A DNA stretch of 54,120 nt from Syntrophaceae bacterium (GCA_003141195.1 PLLC01000058.1:32475-86594); one strand, 5' to 3'. Shown: positions 8,232 to 16,438, numbered from the stretch's first letter. Notes: generated by a model not told the origin, from the sequence alone. Numbers and translations: made by a program.

Positions 8232-8897
8232 ATGGTGAAAAAGGTCTCCGTCGGCGTTCTCGTTTCGGGAAGCGGCTCCAATCTTCAATCCCTGATTGAC
8301 CATATCGATCAGGGAGCGCTGGATGCGGAAATCAGGCTTGTACTCAGCAACAATCCCGACGCCTTTGCCCTCGAACGATGCCGGAAACACGGGATTCCGA
8401 CCGTTGTGGTCGATCATCGCGAATTCGCTTCCCGGGAGCTCTTTGACGGCCGGATGATTGAGATCCTGAATGCCGCCGGGGTGGAGTTGGTCGTCATGGC
8501 CGGTTTCATGCGGATCCTTTCCCCGGAATTTTTCCGGGCCTTTCCCCTGCGGATCATGAACATCCACCCGGCGCTTCTCCCCGCGTTCCCCGGCACGCAC
8601 GTCCAGCAGAAGGCCGTGGATTACGGGGTCAAGTTTTCAGGATGTACCGTCCATTTTGCCGATGAAGGGGTGGATTCGGGGCCGATCATCATCCAGGCCG
8701 TTGTTCCGGTGTACGATGAGGATGACGCCGAAAGCCTCGCTGCAAGGATATTGAAGGAAGAACATCGGATTTACCCCCAGGCCGTTCAGTATTACGCGGA
8801 GGGAAGAATCGAGATTGAAGGCCGAAGAGTCCGGATCCGGAACCTCTGCCGGACGACGGAAAAAGCGGCACAGAATCCGCCTCTGACCATTTATTAA
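8232..8897 (+). CDS. purN: Phosphoribosylglycinamide formyltransferase
   Basis: PurN transfers a formyl group from 10-formyl-tetrahydrofolate to GAR, step 3 of purine synthesis. The protein has 221 residues. The N-terminal VGVLVSGSGSNLQSLIDHI binds the phosphoribosyl moiety. MNIHPALLPAFPGTH supplies catalytic Asn and His, and HFADEGVDSGPIIIQ supplies the catalytic Asp. It lies 58 bp after purM on the same strand. The C-terminal tail of about 25 residues beyond the core fold is basic and not informative. Confidence 0.96.
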   Translation: MVKKVSVGVLVSGSGSNLQSLIDHIDQGALDAEIRLVLSNNPDAFALERCRKHGIPTVVVDHREFASRELFDGRMIEILNAAGVELVVMAGFMRILSPEFFRAFPLRIMNIHPALLPAFPGTHVQQKAVDYGVKFSGCTVHFADEGVDSGPIIIQAVVPVYDEDDAESLAARILKEEHRIYPQAVQYYAEGRIEIEGRRVRIRNLCRTTEKAAQNPPLTIY

Positions 8898-8989
8898 CCT
8901 TTGGGGACACGATGCGGCATCATGTCTCCGGTCGGTCCCTCCCGTTCGCTGGCCTGAACGGTTCATTCCCTGTACGGATGGGTTAAGAT

Positions 8990-10432
8990 ATGTACGATAC
9001 GCTGATCATAGGCCGGGATCTGAGTTCTCTGATTGCCGCCCTGACCTGCGTCCGGGAAGGTCGGAAAACGGTTCTGGTCATGGAAGGGGATCCGGAGATG
9101 GAGTATCGGGAGGCCGGATACGCCTTTCCCTTTGATCCGAGACCCCTTTCGGGACTGGCGGATCAACAGATCTTTTCCCGTTTTCTCAGGAACATGTTGC
9201 CCGCTGATGATGACATTTCCCCGAGCCGACTCATGAATCCGGCATTTCAGGTGATCCTTTCCGGTCATCGGGTGGACCTTTTCCCGAACCGGGAGCGGTT
9301 GATCTATGAGCTGATTCGTGAATTTCCCGGACAGGAACGAGAGATCAACCGTTTCTATCGGGCCGTTTCGAAGGCCGGCCGTCTGGTCGAACGTTGGATC
9401 GCAGAAGACGAAACCGGGCGCCCGGGTGTGGTTGGGGGTATTCTCCGCCGACTGGCGCGCCTTCCGGCCGCGATTGCGGGTCGTTCTTCCCTGGTCATAC
9501 GGAGAAATGGAAAGGATGACGCATTCCGAAGGCTGGTGGAGGCCCAACTGAATTTTCTGTCCCATCTGGAGATGGACGGTGATCCATTCCCTCTGTCCGC
9601 AGCATATCTCCTTTCGCTCCCCATGCGGGGTCTTTTTTACCCGCGCGGAGGAATGATCACCTGGATGAGCCGCCTGCGTCGTGCATTTACGGAGCATGGC
9701 GGCGTCCTGATGGATGGGTGTTCAGTCATCCGCATGGAGGCCGAACCGGAAGTCACCGTGGATCTGGAGTACGAAGGCTCTTCCTCTACCCTGCGCGGGA
9801 GAAAGCTCATTGTCAGTGCACAGTGGGAAAAGTTAGAGCTCCTGCTTCCCGGTCGGAAGGTTCTTCCCGGACAGAACCGACGCTTCGCTTCCATCCGTCC
9901 TGTGGCCTATCCATTCTGCCTTCATATGGGCGTCCATGAGGAGGGGCTTCCGGAAAGCATGGCCTCTTATGTCGTGGTGGTCCGGGATGGAACGGGTTCC
10001 GTGACGAACCGCGACCTTGTTTTTCTGCAAACGAGTCTCCCGGGCGAAACCGATTGCGCACCGGAGGGCCGGCGGGCGATCTCGGCCACGGTTTACCTTG
10101 CGGATTCACCGCTGTGTCTCAATGATCAGGAACTAAAAGACGCGGCAATGGGCATCATCGACTCGCTGGAGGAATTTCTGCCGTTTCTGCGGGATAACAT
10201 TGATTATCTCCGTGTGGATCAATCGATTTTTCTCTCGAGGAGATATCAGGAATTGGTCAACCGGAAATACCGGACACGAAGGCGGCCGTTTTTCGGTATG
10301 AGCACCCTTTCCTCCCGGACCCGGATCCCGAATTTGCTGTTGACCGGCGGTATCTTGAGGGCAGGGCTTGGTTTTGAGGGCGAGATCCTCGCCGGCATGG
10401 ATGCCGCATTCCGCGCAGAACAGGGGAGTTAA
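8990..10432 (+). CDS. FAD-dependent oxidoreductase of the phytoene desaturase-like family, atypical dinucleotide motif
   Basis: The protein has 480 residues with an N-terminal Rossmann strand-loop-helix, YDTLIIGRDLSSLIAALTCV. In this family the loop is normally GxGxxG, but here it reads GRDLSS, keeping only the first Gly. The next strand TVLVMEGD ends in an acidic residue where FAD ribose usually binds. Mid-protein YPRGGMITWMSRLRRAFTEHGG matches the GG-x-G-x-L region of phytoene desaturase or amine oxidoreductases, and the C-terminal LLTGGILRAGLGFEGEILAG matches their terminal FAD-binding motif. Substrate unknown; no carotenoid genes are nearby. It lies 92 bp after purN and 4 bp before the phosphofructokinase gene, so it is co-transcribed with the latter. 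Confidence 0.75.
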   Translation: MYDTLIIGRDLSSLIAALTCVREGRKTVLVMEGDPEMEYREAGYAFPFDPRPLSGLADQQIFSRFLRNMLPADDDISPSRLMNPAFQVILSGHRVDLFPNRERLIYELIREFPGQEREINRFYRAVSKAGRLVERWIAEDETGRPGVVGGILRRLARLPAAIAGRSSLVIRRNGKDDAFRRLVEAQLNFLSHLEMDGDPFPLSAAYLLSLPMRGLFYPRGGMITWMSRLRRAFTEHGGVLMDGCSVIRMEAEPEVTVDLEYEGSSSTLRGRKLIVSAQWEKLELLLPGRKVLPGQNRRFASIRPVAYPFCLHMGVHEEGLPESMASYVVVVRDGTGSVTNRDLVFLQTSLPGETDCAPEGRRAISATVYLADSPLCLNDQELKDAAMGIIDSLEEFLPFLRDNIDYLRVDQSIFLSRRYQELVNRKYRTRRRPFFGMSTLSSRTRIPNLLLTGGILRAGLGFEGEILAGMDAAFRAEQGS

Positions 10433-10436
10433 CACC

Positions 10437-11780
10437 ATGGACAAGAATATTTCCTATGATTTCAGCATTCAGAACCTGGGGGAATGCACGATTCCCTCTC
10501 CCGTCAATGTCAGTTATTTCACGCCGGATAGCAAAAGGCTCCTCTTCAACATCTACCTCCACCAGTACGACCATCTCAAGGGTCCGGACGGGTTGCCCCT
10601 TTCCGTGGAGGTGGCGGGACCGCGGGAGAAGATCTTCTTCGATCCGTCCAAGACCAAGGCCGCCATCGTCACCTGCGGAGGCCTCTGCCCCGGGATCAAC
10701 GATGTTGTTCGGACGATCGTGATGGAACTCTATCACCGATACGGTGTACGGAATACCATGGGCATCCGGTACGGTTTTCAGGGCCTGATCCCGAAATTCC
10801 ACCATCCCATCATGGAGTTGACGCCGGACGCGGTCAAGGACATCCATACCGTCGGCGGGTCGATCCTTTCCTCGTCCCGGGGGCGCCAGGACATCGGCGA
10901 GATGACGGATGCCCTCAAACGGATGAACGTGGATCTCCTGTTTTGTGTTGGGGGAGACGGCACGATGAGGGCAACCGAATGCATCACCGAAGAGATCACG
11001 CACCGGGGGCTCAATATCGGGGTGATCGGCATCCCCAAGACCATCGACAACGACCTCAACCTGATTCAGAAGACCTTCGGCTTCGATACGGCCATTTCCG
11101 AATCGGTCAAGGCGATCCAATGCGCCCATGTCGAGGCTAAGGGCGCCCCCAACGGGATCGGCCTGGTCAAGATCATGGGACGCCAGTCGGGCCATATTGC
11201 CGCCGGCGCCGCCCTGGCGCAGACCGATGTCAATTTCGTCCTGATCCCGGAGGTGCCTTTTGATCTGGAGGGGGAGAATGGTTTTCTCAAGGCCGTCGAG
11301 GAGCGTCTGCGGGAGCGTTCGCACTGCGTGATCCTGGTCGCCGAGGGTGCCGGTCAGGAGCACATCCGGCGGGAGGGCCAGCCTATGGAAACGGATGCCT
11401 CCGGGAATCCTCGTCTGCTCGATATCGGGGTCTTTTTAAAGACGACCATCGAAGAATACTTCAGAAAAAACGGCATGGAGATCAACCTGAAGTACATCGA
11501 TCCGAGTTATATGATCCGCAGTGTTCCGGCCAACGCCAGTGACAGTATGTACTGCGGCGCCCTCGGACAGTATGCGGTTCACGCCGGCATGGCGGGAAAA
11601 ACCGGTATGCTCGTCGGCCTCATGAAGGACGAATATGTGCATATTCCCCTGAGGATCATCCGTTCCGGCACCCGGGTCGATCCGGGAGGAAACATCTGGA
11701 TGAGGGTTCTGGAGGCCACGGGTCAACCTCCTTTGATGAAAAACGAGCCGTCAACGATGACGGCTTCGGAAAAAGTCTGA
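10437..11780 (+). CDS. pfk: 6-phosphofructokinase, plant/protist-like (group II) type
   Basis: The protein has 447 residues, longer than the 320-residue PfkA, which is typical of plant- and protist-like phosphofructokinases. Motifs: CGGLCPGINDVVR, VGGDGTMRAT, IGIPKTIDNDL, and IMGRQSGHIAAGAALA. In this family the residue after GGD signals the phosphoryl donor. GGDGT favours ATP, whereas GGDD indicates PPi; the Lys in PKTIDND occurs in both. The call is therefore ATP-dependent, with PPi not excluded. The start at 10437 has GGGGAG 8 nt upstream; an upstream start at 10368 lies inside the preceding gene. It is the second gene of a tight pair with the FAD oxidoreductase. Confidence 0.9.
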   Translation: MDKNISYDFSIQNLGECTIPSPVNVSYFTPDSKRLLFNIYLHQYDHLKGPDGLPLSVEVAGPREKIFFDPSKTKAAIVTCGGLCPGINDVVRTIVMELYHRYGVRNTMGIRYGFQGLIPKFHHPIMELTPDAVKDIHTVGGSILSSSRGRQDIGEMTDALKRMNVDLLFCVGGDGTMRATECITEEITHRGLNIGVIGIPKTIDNDLNLIQKTFGFDTAISESVKAIQCAHVEAKGAPNGIGLVKIMGRQSGHIAAGAALAQTDVNFVLIPEVPFDLEGENGFLKAVEERLRERSHCVILVAEGAGQEHIRREGQPMETDASGNPRLLDIGVFLKTTIEEYFRKNGMEINLKYIDPSYMIRSVPANASDSMYCGALGQYAVHAGMAGKTGMLVGLMKDEYVHIPLRIIRSGTRVDPGGNIWMRVLEATGQPPLMKNEPSTMTASEKV

Positions 11781-11794
11781 AAACCCCCTATTCT

Positions 11795-11872
11795 GTCATT
11801 CCCGTGAAAACGGGAATCCAGTTATTTCAATTAGCTCCATGCTCTCTGGATTCCCGCCTACGCGGGAATGAC
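11795..11872. repeat. Double-hairpin palindromic intergenic repeat
   Basis: Two hairpins are themselves arranged as an inverted repeat. The left one (11795-11821) is GTCATTCCCG, a 6-nt loop, then CGGGAATCCAG. The right one (11846-11872) is CTGGATTCCCG, a loop, then CGGGAATGAC. This is the architecture of REP/BIME-like elements found in many proteobacterial genomes. A further 8-bp hairpin, GACGACTT with AAGTCGTC (11870-11891), follows directly and ends near a run of A. The element lies just after the phosphofructokinase stop and may act as a terminator or mRNA 3' stabiliser. Confidence 0.8.
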
Positions 11873-11902
11873 GACTTTTTACGAAGTCGTCAAAAATTGC
11901 TT

Positions 11903-11936
11903 GCATTCCTGCCGGATTTGGTTTAGAACCCGGCAG
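11903..11936 (+). promoter_or_regulatory. rpmB upstream region: candidate promoter overlapped by a 7-bp inverted repeat
   Basis: TTGCAT (about 11902-11907), a 17-bp gap and TAGAAC (about 11925-11930) form a plausible promoter 30 bp before rpmB. CTGCCGG (11909-11915) and CCGGCAG (11930-11936) form a perfect inverted repeat that brackets the -10 region. It could be an operator or, if transcription starts upstream, a leader hairpin. Both roles are unproven. Confidence 0.35.
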
Positions 11937-11958
11937 CATTTCAGGGAGGAGCTTGGAT

Positions 11959-12156
11959 ATGTCGAGAATTTGTGAGATATGTGGCAAGAAACCGATGAAG
12001 GGTCATAAGGTCAGTCATGCAAACAACAAGAGCACGAAGACTTGGTACCCCAACCTTCAGAAGATCCGCTGCATCGACGGCAAGTCGGGAGAGGTCAAGC
12101 GCGTGAAGGCCTGTACCCGGTGCATCCGCTCGGGCTTTCTCAAAAAGGCCGTCTGA
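11959..12156 (+). CDS. rpmB: 50S ribosomal protein L28
   Basis: The 65-residue L28 is a small basic protein of the large ribosomal subunit. The sequence begins [20 protein letters not shown], and CTRCIRSG lies near the C-terminus. The two CxxC pairs (CEIC and CTRC) mark the zinc-binding, C-plus version of L28. The ATG at 11959 is preceded by AGGGAGGA at good spacing; an in-frame TTG two codons earlier is not needed. It stands as a single-gene unit between a palindromic repeat and its own terminator. Confidence 0.97.
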   Translation: MSRICEICGKKPMKGHKVSHANNKSTKTWYPNLQKIRCIDGKSGEVKRVKACTRCIRSGFLKKAV

Positions 12157-12181
12157 AGCGGGATGATATTGAAACCATTGC

Positions 12182-12226
12182 GGGCCGGGGCGGCTTGATC
12201 AGGCTGCTCCGGCCCTTGTAATTTTA
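12182..12226 (+). terminator. Rho-independent-like terminator after rpmB
   Basis: GGGCCGGGGC (12182-12191) pairs with GCTCCGGCCC (12206-12215), ten pairs including one G-U. It is followed by a T-rich tract (ttgtaatttt). It begins 26 bp after the rpmB stop. Confidence 0.75.
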
Positions 12227-12454
12227 TCTCACCGCGGGGCCGCGGTCCGGATCACCAGTTTCTTCAAATCCAAAAAGCTTGATCTGGAAGGTACCGTATT
12301 TCGTCCGGCCAAAGGCCTTCTGGGTCTTATGCAACGCAAACTCGGACGTTCCCCCATCGCGAAGCTTCACCATGCCGGTCAATCGTTCCGCATTCAGACG
12401 GAACAATATCTGGTCAATGTTGTCAAAGGATATGGTGAATTCTCTCCTTGACAA
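12224..12454 (-). CDS. Small hypothetical protein, 76 aa, convergent to rpmB
   Basis: This leftward frame starts at TTG 12454 with AAGGTG 7 nt upstream and reads to TAA at 12224. The translation has mixed charge and a reasonable pattern (FTISFDNIDQILFRL, then GMVKLRDGGTSEFALHKT), with no membrane segment and no motif I recognise. In its favour, the opposite strand has no usable start codon over most of this length. Against it, the TTG start overlaps the -35 of the proposed recJ promoter. An in-frame stop lies 9 nt upstream, so the start cannot be earlier. Confidence 0.4.
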   Translation of the reverse strand: MSRREFTISFDNIDQILFRLNAERLTGMVKLRDGGTSEFALHKTQKAFGRTKYGTFQIKLFGFEETGDPDRGPAVR

Positions 12455-12475
12455 CCGGTTTCACCTTGATATGAT
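12448..12475 (+). promoter_or_regulatory. Candidate recJ promoter
   Basis: TTGACA (12448-12453), a 16-bp spacer and TATGAT (12470-12475) lie 52 bp before recJ. A second TATAAT occurs at 12503-12508 without a good -35 partner. Confidence 0.6.
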
Positions 12476-12526
12476 CCCGTTCGAAGATGTGTAAATGCCG
12501 GGTATAATGAAAGGTGATCGGCAGAA

Positions 12527-14269
12527 ATGACCGCAGCAAGAACCCTTCCCACGACCCGCTGGCGCTTGCGGGAGGGAAACCAGGATGTTCAGGAGCTGCT
12601 GGTCCGGGAGCTGGGGCTCAGTCCGCTCATCTCCCGGATTCTCGAGAGCCGCGATATCTGCGATCCGGATCATGCCCGCCGCTATCTCTCCCCTTCCCTG
12701 CGGGATCTTCACAATCCTTTCCTGATGCAGGATATGGGAAAGGCGGTCGAGCGGCTCATCCGCGCTATCCATCGTAACGAAAAAGTGGTCGTCTACGGCG
12801 ATTACGATGCCGACGGGATCACCTCGGTCGTCGTTCTGCTGCAGTTCCTCAGGCAGATCCATCCGGGAGCGACCTACTACATACCCGACCGAATCACGGA
12901 GGGGTACGGTCTGAATCGGGGGGCGGTTGAGCGTTTCCGATCCGAGGGGATCAGTCTGATCGTCACCGTGGATTGCGGCATATCGGATTATGAACCGATC
13001 GCCTATGCACGGCAACTGGGCATAGACACGATCATCCTGGATCATCACGAGATTTCCGGCGCCCTTCCGGCGGCGGCGGCGGCCGTCAATCCGAATCGCA
13101 CGGATTGTCGCTTCCCATTCAAGCACCTTGCTGCCGTAGGCATCGTCTTCAACTTTCTGATCGCCCTCCGCGGCGCCCTCCGCAAGGAGGGGTTCTGGAA
13201 GAACGACGCGTATCCCAACCTGAAAGAATATCTCGACCTTGTCGCGCTGGGAACCATCGGCGACATCGCGCCCCTCGTGGACGAAAACCGGATATTCGTC
13301 AAAATCGGCCTCGATCTGATTTCTGAGGATAGAAGGATCGGTTTGCGCGCCCTGAAGCGGGTCTCCGGGATCGAACACCAGGTGGTCGATTCGGACAAGG
13401 CCTCTTTTGCGCTGATCCCGAGAATCAACGCAGCGGGACGAATCTCCTCGGCAACCGAGGCCGTCGAGCTTCTGCTGTCAGAAAATCAGGATCGGGCCGA
13501 AGAACTTGCCAGGAAACTGGACGGCTTCAATCGGAAACGCCAGGCCATGGAAAAGGTGATCTTCAGCGAGCTTCTGGAAAAGGTGGGAGACTCATTCGAG
13601 GCCGGAGAAATCGGGCCGCTGGTTTTTGCCTCGCCCAACTGGCATCCGGGCGTCATTGGTATCGTGGCCTCGAAGCTCGTCGAGCGTTTTGGAAGGCCGG
13701 CCATCCTGATCAGCCTGAAGGACGGGATCGGCAAGGGATCGGGGCGAAGCGTCGCCGGTTTCAATATTTACGAAGGGTTGAAACGCTGTGAATCGCTTCT
13801 CATCTCCTACGGCGGACATCGGTACGCCGCAGGCATTTCGATCCGGGAAGGGAATATCGCTTCCTTTTCCGTTCGGCTCCGGGAGGTTCTCCGCGAGAAT
13901 GATCCCGCAATCGATTTTACGGCCTGCACGACGATCGATGCCCAGTGCAGCCTGACGGACATCACCCATGAATTCCTCTCACAGATCGAACAACTGGCGC
14001 CGTTCGGGAGTCGGAACCCCGAGCCGATTCTCTGCATCCGGAATGTCAGCATGGCCTCCCCCTCCATCGTCGGGAACAACCATCTCAAGATGCGGATCAA
14101 CGGGGATGGAGTCTCCCGGAATTCCATCTGGTTCAGCAAAGGACAGTTCCTGCAGGATCTTTCCGCAGCGATGCTGGATATCGTATTCACCCCGCAGATG
14201 AATACCTGGAACGGTTCTTCGGATATCCAGCTCAAAATGAAGGATATCGCGGTGCAGCCGAACTCCTGA
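12527..14269 (+). CDS. recJ: Single-stranded-DNA-specific 5'-3' exonuclease RecJ
   Basis: RecJ degrades single-stranded DNA 5' to 3' in recombination and mismatch repair. The protein has 580 residues, the usual length. It is a DHH phosphoesterase with VVYGDYDADGITS (about 88-100), VTVDCGIS, and ILDHHEIS (about 171-178), which supplies the metal-binding DHH. The DHHA1 domain carries SGRSVAGFNIYEGL and YGGHRYAAGISI, and the C-terminal OB-like region has QLAPFGSRNPEP. Two ATG or AAGG contexts lie near 12527; the chosen ATG gives the conserved N-terminus. It is monocistronic or followed by the Cys-rich hypothetical 116 bp downstream. Confidence 0.96.
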   Translation: MTAARTLPTTRWRLREGNQDVQELLVRELGLSPLISRILESRDICDPDHARRYLSPSLRDLHNPFLMQDMGKAVERLIRAIHRNEKVVVYGDYDADGITSVVVLLQFLRQIHPGATYYIPDRITEGYGLNRGAVERFRSEGISLIVTVDCGISDYEPIAYARQLGIDTIILDHHEISGALPAAAAAVNPNRTDCRFPFKHLAAVGIVFNFLIALRGALRKEGFWKNDAYPNLKEYLDLVALGTIGDIAPLVDENRIFVKIGLDLISEDRRIGLRALKRVSGIEHQVVDSDKASFALIPRINAAGRISSATEAVELLLSENQDRAEELARKLDGFNRKRQAMEKVIFSELLEKVGDSFEAGEIGPLVFASPNWHPGVIGIVASKLVERFGRPAILISLKDGIGKGSGRSVAGFNIYEGLKRCESLLISYGGHRYAAGISIREGNIASFSVRLREVLRENDPAIDFTACTTIDAQCSLTDITHEFLSQIEQLAPFGSRNPEPILCIRNVSMASPSIVGNNHLKMRINGDGVSRNSIWFSKGQFLQDLSAAMLDIVFTPQMNTWNGSSDIQLKMKDIAVQPNS

Positions 14270-14385
14270 CCCCTTGTGATCCATGGTATCATCTAACCGA
14301 TGAAATCGATGCGCGGTGCGGCGGAGACTCGATGCGGAAAGGCGAATCCGGAACAGATCGGTAAAATTACTAATGAGGTATGAAT

Positions 14386-14853
14386 ATGGAACGATTCGAT
14401 AAAAAAGGGATGATCCTCATTCCGAACCCCGTCCGGAAGGTGGCCGGCACGGTGAAGGTTCTGATCGTCCGTGAACTCTTCTGCCCGGCCGGGCACAGCC
14501 TGATCAGCGAACGCGCCGTGTTCAACGGCTATCCGGGAATCCTCCTCGGAGTCGGATTGAATGAAAGCAAAGGCCTTGTGGCCCTCAGCCCCGTCTGCGG
14601 AGATAAAACCAGGATTTCGCTCGATATCGATCTGCCCGCGGATCGCATCGTGAACCTCTTCTGTCCGACCTGCGGGATCGATCTGCCCCGCTATGCGACC
14701 TGCGGCTGCGGGGCCGATCTCACGGCGCTTTTTCTGACCCGCAACGCCAGTTTCAACGATTGCATCGGCGTCTGTAATCGGATCGGCTGCATCAACGCCC
14801 GTTTCGTCACCAATGGGGAGCTCATCTCTGAGACGATGCTCGAAACACTCTGA
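14386..14853 (+). CDS. Cys-rich hypothetical protein (155 aa), zinc-ribbon-like
   Basis: No named family recognised. The sequence contains nine or more Cys, including LFCPAGHSL, LFCPTCGIDL, YATCGCGADL and DCIGVCNRIGC. These pairs suggest one or two zinc-binding sites. There is no signal peptide or membrane segment, so it is probably cytoplasmic. I chose the ATG at 14386 because GAGG (14375-14378) is 7 nt upstream; the ATG at 14380 is too close to it. It follows recJ on the same strand and ends just before a palindromic repeat. Confidence 0.75.
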   Translation: MERFDKKGMILIPNPVRKVAGTVKVLIVRELFCPAGHSLISERAVFNGYPGILLGVGLNESKGLVALSPVCGDKTRISLDIDLPADRIVNLFCPTCGIDLPRYATCGCGADLTALFLTRNASFNDCIGVCNRIGCINARFVTNGELISETMLETL

Positions 14854-14861
14854 TCCTTTAG

Positions 14862-14985
14862 CAGGCTGTTCAAAAATGCCCAGATGCAAGGCTCCCGAAA
14901 TCCTGAGCCGCGAGGCGTACTATGAGGTACGTTGAGCGGCGACGGATAAGGGAAACGCCGCAGATGGGCGTTTTTCAACAGCCTG
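14862..14985. repeat. 124-bp MITE-like repeat with 21-bp terminal inverted repeats
   Basis: CAGGCTGTTCAAAAATGCCCA (14862-14882) and its complement at 14965-14985 form 21-bp terminal inverted repeats with two mismatches. They enclose about 80 bp that has a smaller internal palindrome (CGTAC, 6 nt, GTACG). There is no coding sequence. The right end abuts the stop codon of the leftward DUF2156 gene, and the left end lies 8 bp after the previous gene. The design (short, symmetrical, between convergent genes) fits a non-autonomous mobile element that also works as a bidirectional hairpin terminator. Confidence 0.7.
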
Positions 14986-15897
14986 TTAGCGGAGGGTCAG
15001 GGCGTACGACTTGATGCGCAGTATGGGGTTGTAGGACTGCTTGGATTCCGCCAGATTGGGGATGTTCATGTCACTTTCCTTGTTGACATAAAGGAATCCG
15101 CTGAATAACCTTCTGGCGCATTCATTGTCGAGGAACTGATACAGGCCCTTGATTCCGGAGTCGGCCTTTTCGAAATTAAGCGTGGCGGTCGTTCCGCTCA
15201 ATCGTGACCCGATGCCGAAGGCGGAAACCCTTCCGTCCACGCGGATCTGAATCCCCTTCGATTCGAGGCGGGCCATGTTCTTGAGCGTTGTGATTACTGC
15301 ATTCTTTTCGCAGGCCAGGTTGCTCTCCTGGTCCGCATCGCAATCGTGCTGCTCACACCAGATCTCCAGGAATTGCAGGCATTCCTCGACATTCCCCGGA
15401 GGGATCTCTTCGACCTTTACCCGGTCCTTCCGAAGGTATTCCCGTGAAAACTGGTGGATGAGGTTCCGTTTCTTGGAAAACCTGTTTCCCTTGAGATGGA
15501 TCAGATCCTCCGTCAGATAGACGTAATCCTCAAATTCCCTCTGCTCCTCCAGGACAAAAAGGGCCTCTAATTCGGAGCGGTCCAGCGTCTCCAGATAATC
15601 CCCGGGGGCATACCAGTACCGGTCGAATCCCGCTCTGCGGGCAACATCGCGCAGCCCGGACGGGGTGTATGCCGTTTCGTGCGAAAGGGGAAGGATGAGA
15701 TGACGATTTTCCGGGTGATCTTGCGTTTGACCGGCGATGAAAAGTTCCCCGTCCTCTATGGCGTAATCAGCCTGGAACGTCTTGTAACTCCAGGCGATGA
15801 TGGAGGTCGGAGAATAGGCGCTGAGGTGGTAGGGGTGCCCGGAAAAGAACGGCTTCAGGATTGCGTAATCGGAAACGGAAACGGGTTTGAAATTCAT
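14986..15897 (-). CDS. DUF2156 domain protein (phosphatidylglycerol lysyltransferase C-terminal-like)
   Basis: The protein has 303 residues and is a soluble double-GNAT-like fold related to the catalytic domain of MprF-type aminoacyl-phosphatidylglycerol synthases, but without membrane segments. Typical features are the N-terminal PVSVSDYAILKPFFSG, the central DLIHLKGNRFSKKRN, and the C-terminal FEKADSGIKGLYQFLDNE, followed by a region with YVNKESDMNIPNLAESK. Small DUF2156 proteins like this are widespread in anaerobes and their substrate is unknown. Its start overlaps the stop of the GNAT gene upstream by 4 bp, so the two are coupled. Confidence 0.85.
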   Translation of the reverse strand: MNFKPVSVSDYAILKPFFSGHPYHLSAYSPTSIIAWSYKTFQADYAIEDGELFIAGQTQDHPENRHLILPLSHETAYTPSGLRDVARRAGFDRYWYAPGDYLETLDRSELEALFVLEEQREFEDYVYLTEDLIHLKGNRFSKKRNLIHQFSREYLRKDRVKVEEIPPGNVEECLQFLEIWCEQHDCDADQESNLACEKNAVITTLKNMARLESKGIQIRVDGRVSAFGIGSRLSGTTATLNFEKADSGIKGLYQFLDNECARRLFSGFLYVNKESDMNIPNLAESKQSYNPILRIKSYALTLR

Positions 15898-16340
15898 GGC
15901 TTATGGTTCATCAGCATGGGAACACAGGCGGACATCTCCTGGAAACCGGCCCAACGATAGAGGCCGTACGAACCAGGCTCGGCGATGAGTCCGATCCATT
16001 GGAGGCCGTCGGCATGGAGACGTTCCAGGAGGGTCTGGAGGATCCGCCGGCCGATCCCCTGATTCCGATAGTCGCTGCGGACGGTCAAATCCTGAATGTA
16101 GGCATCGCTGACGCCGTCGCTGATCGCCCTCCCCATCCCCACGATATCCTCTCCCTTCAGGGCAACCACAAAACAATGGCTGCCCGCGATCAATCTGGGG
16201 ATGAGTTGCGGGCTTTCGTCATCGCCCGCCTGCCACCATCCCTGTGCCTGATAGAGGCCCGCGATCTCCCGGATCTGATTTTCCGTGGGGACCCGGATCA
16301 TAACCGTGTTTACCAGGTCGTCAACATTCGTTGTCATCAT
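15894..16340 (-). CDS. GNAT-family N-acetyltransferase
   Basis: The protein has 148 residues. The acetyl-CoA-binding core is visible as DLTVRSDYRNQGIGRRILQTL (Q/RxxGxG/A loop) after strand IVGMGRAISDG. The C-terminal YGLYRWAGFQEMSA is the usual beta-bulge region of the fold. The small-molecule or protein substrate cannot be predicted. It is first in a two-gene leftward operon with the DUF2156 gene, driven by the promoter at 16410-16438. Pairing two acyl- or aminoacyl-transfer folds suggests a shared modification task, which is an inference. Confidence 0.88.
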   Translation of the reverse strand: MMTTNVDDLVNTVMIRVPTENQIREIAGLYQAQGWWQAGDDESPQLIPRLIAGSHCFVVALKGEDIVGMGRAISDGVSDAYIQDLTVRSDYRNQGIGRRILQTLLERLHADGLQWIGLIAEPGSYGLYRWAGFQEMSACVPMLMNHKP

Positions 16341-16409
16341 TTCCCTTCCGCAACGGAAGTCCCTTCATCCGCGCGCATTTTTTTAGAACGGGGTTCCAAA
16401 GTACGGGCT

Positions 16410-16438
16410 ACTATATGTCCTCGGCGATTCGGTGTCAA
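16410..16438 (-). promoter_or_regulatory. Sigma-70-type promoter for the GNAT-DUF2156 operon
   Basis: On the minus strand TTGACA (16438-16433), a 17-bp spacer and TATAGT (16415-16410) form a near-consensus promoter 70 bp upstream of the GNAT start. Confidence 0.7.
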
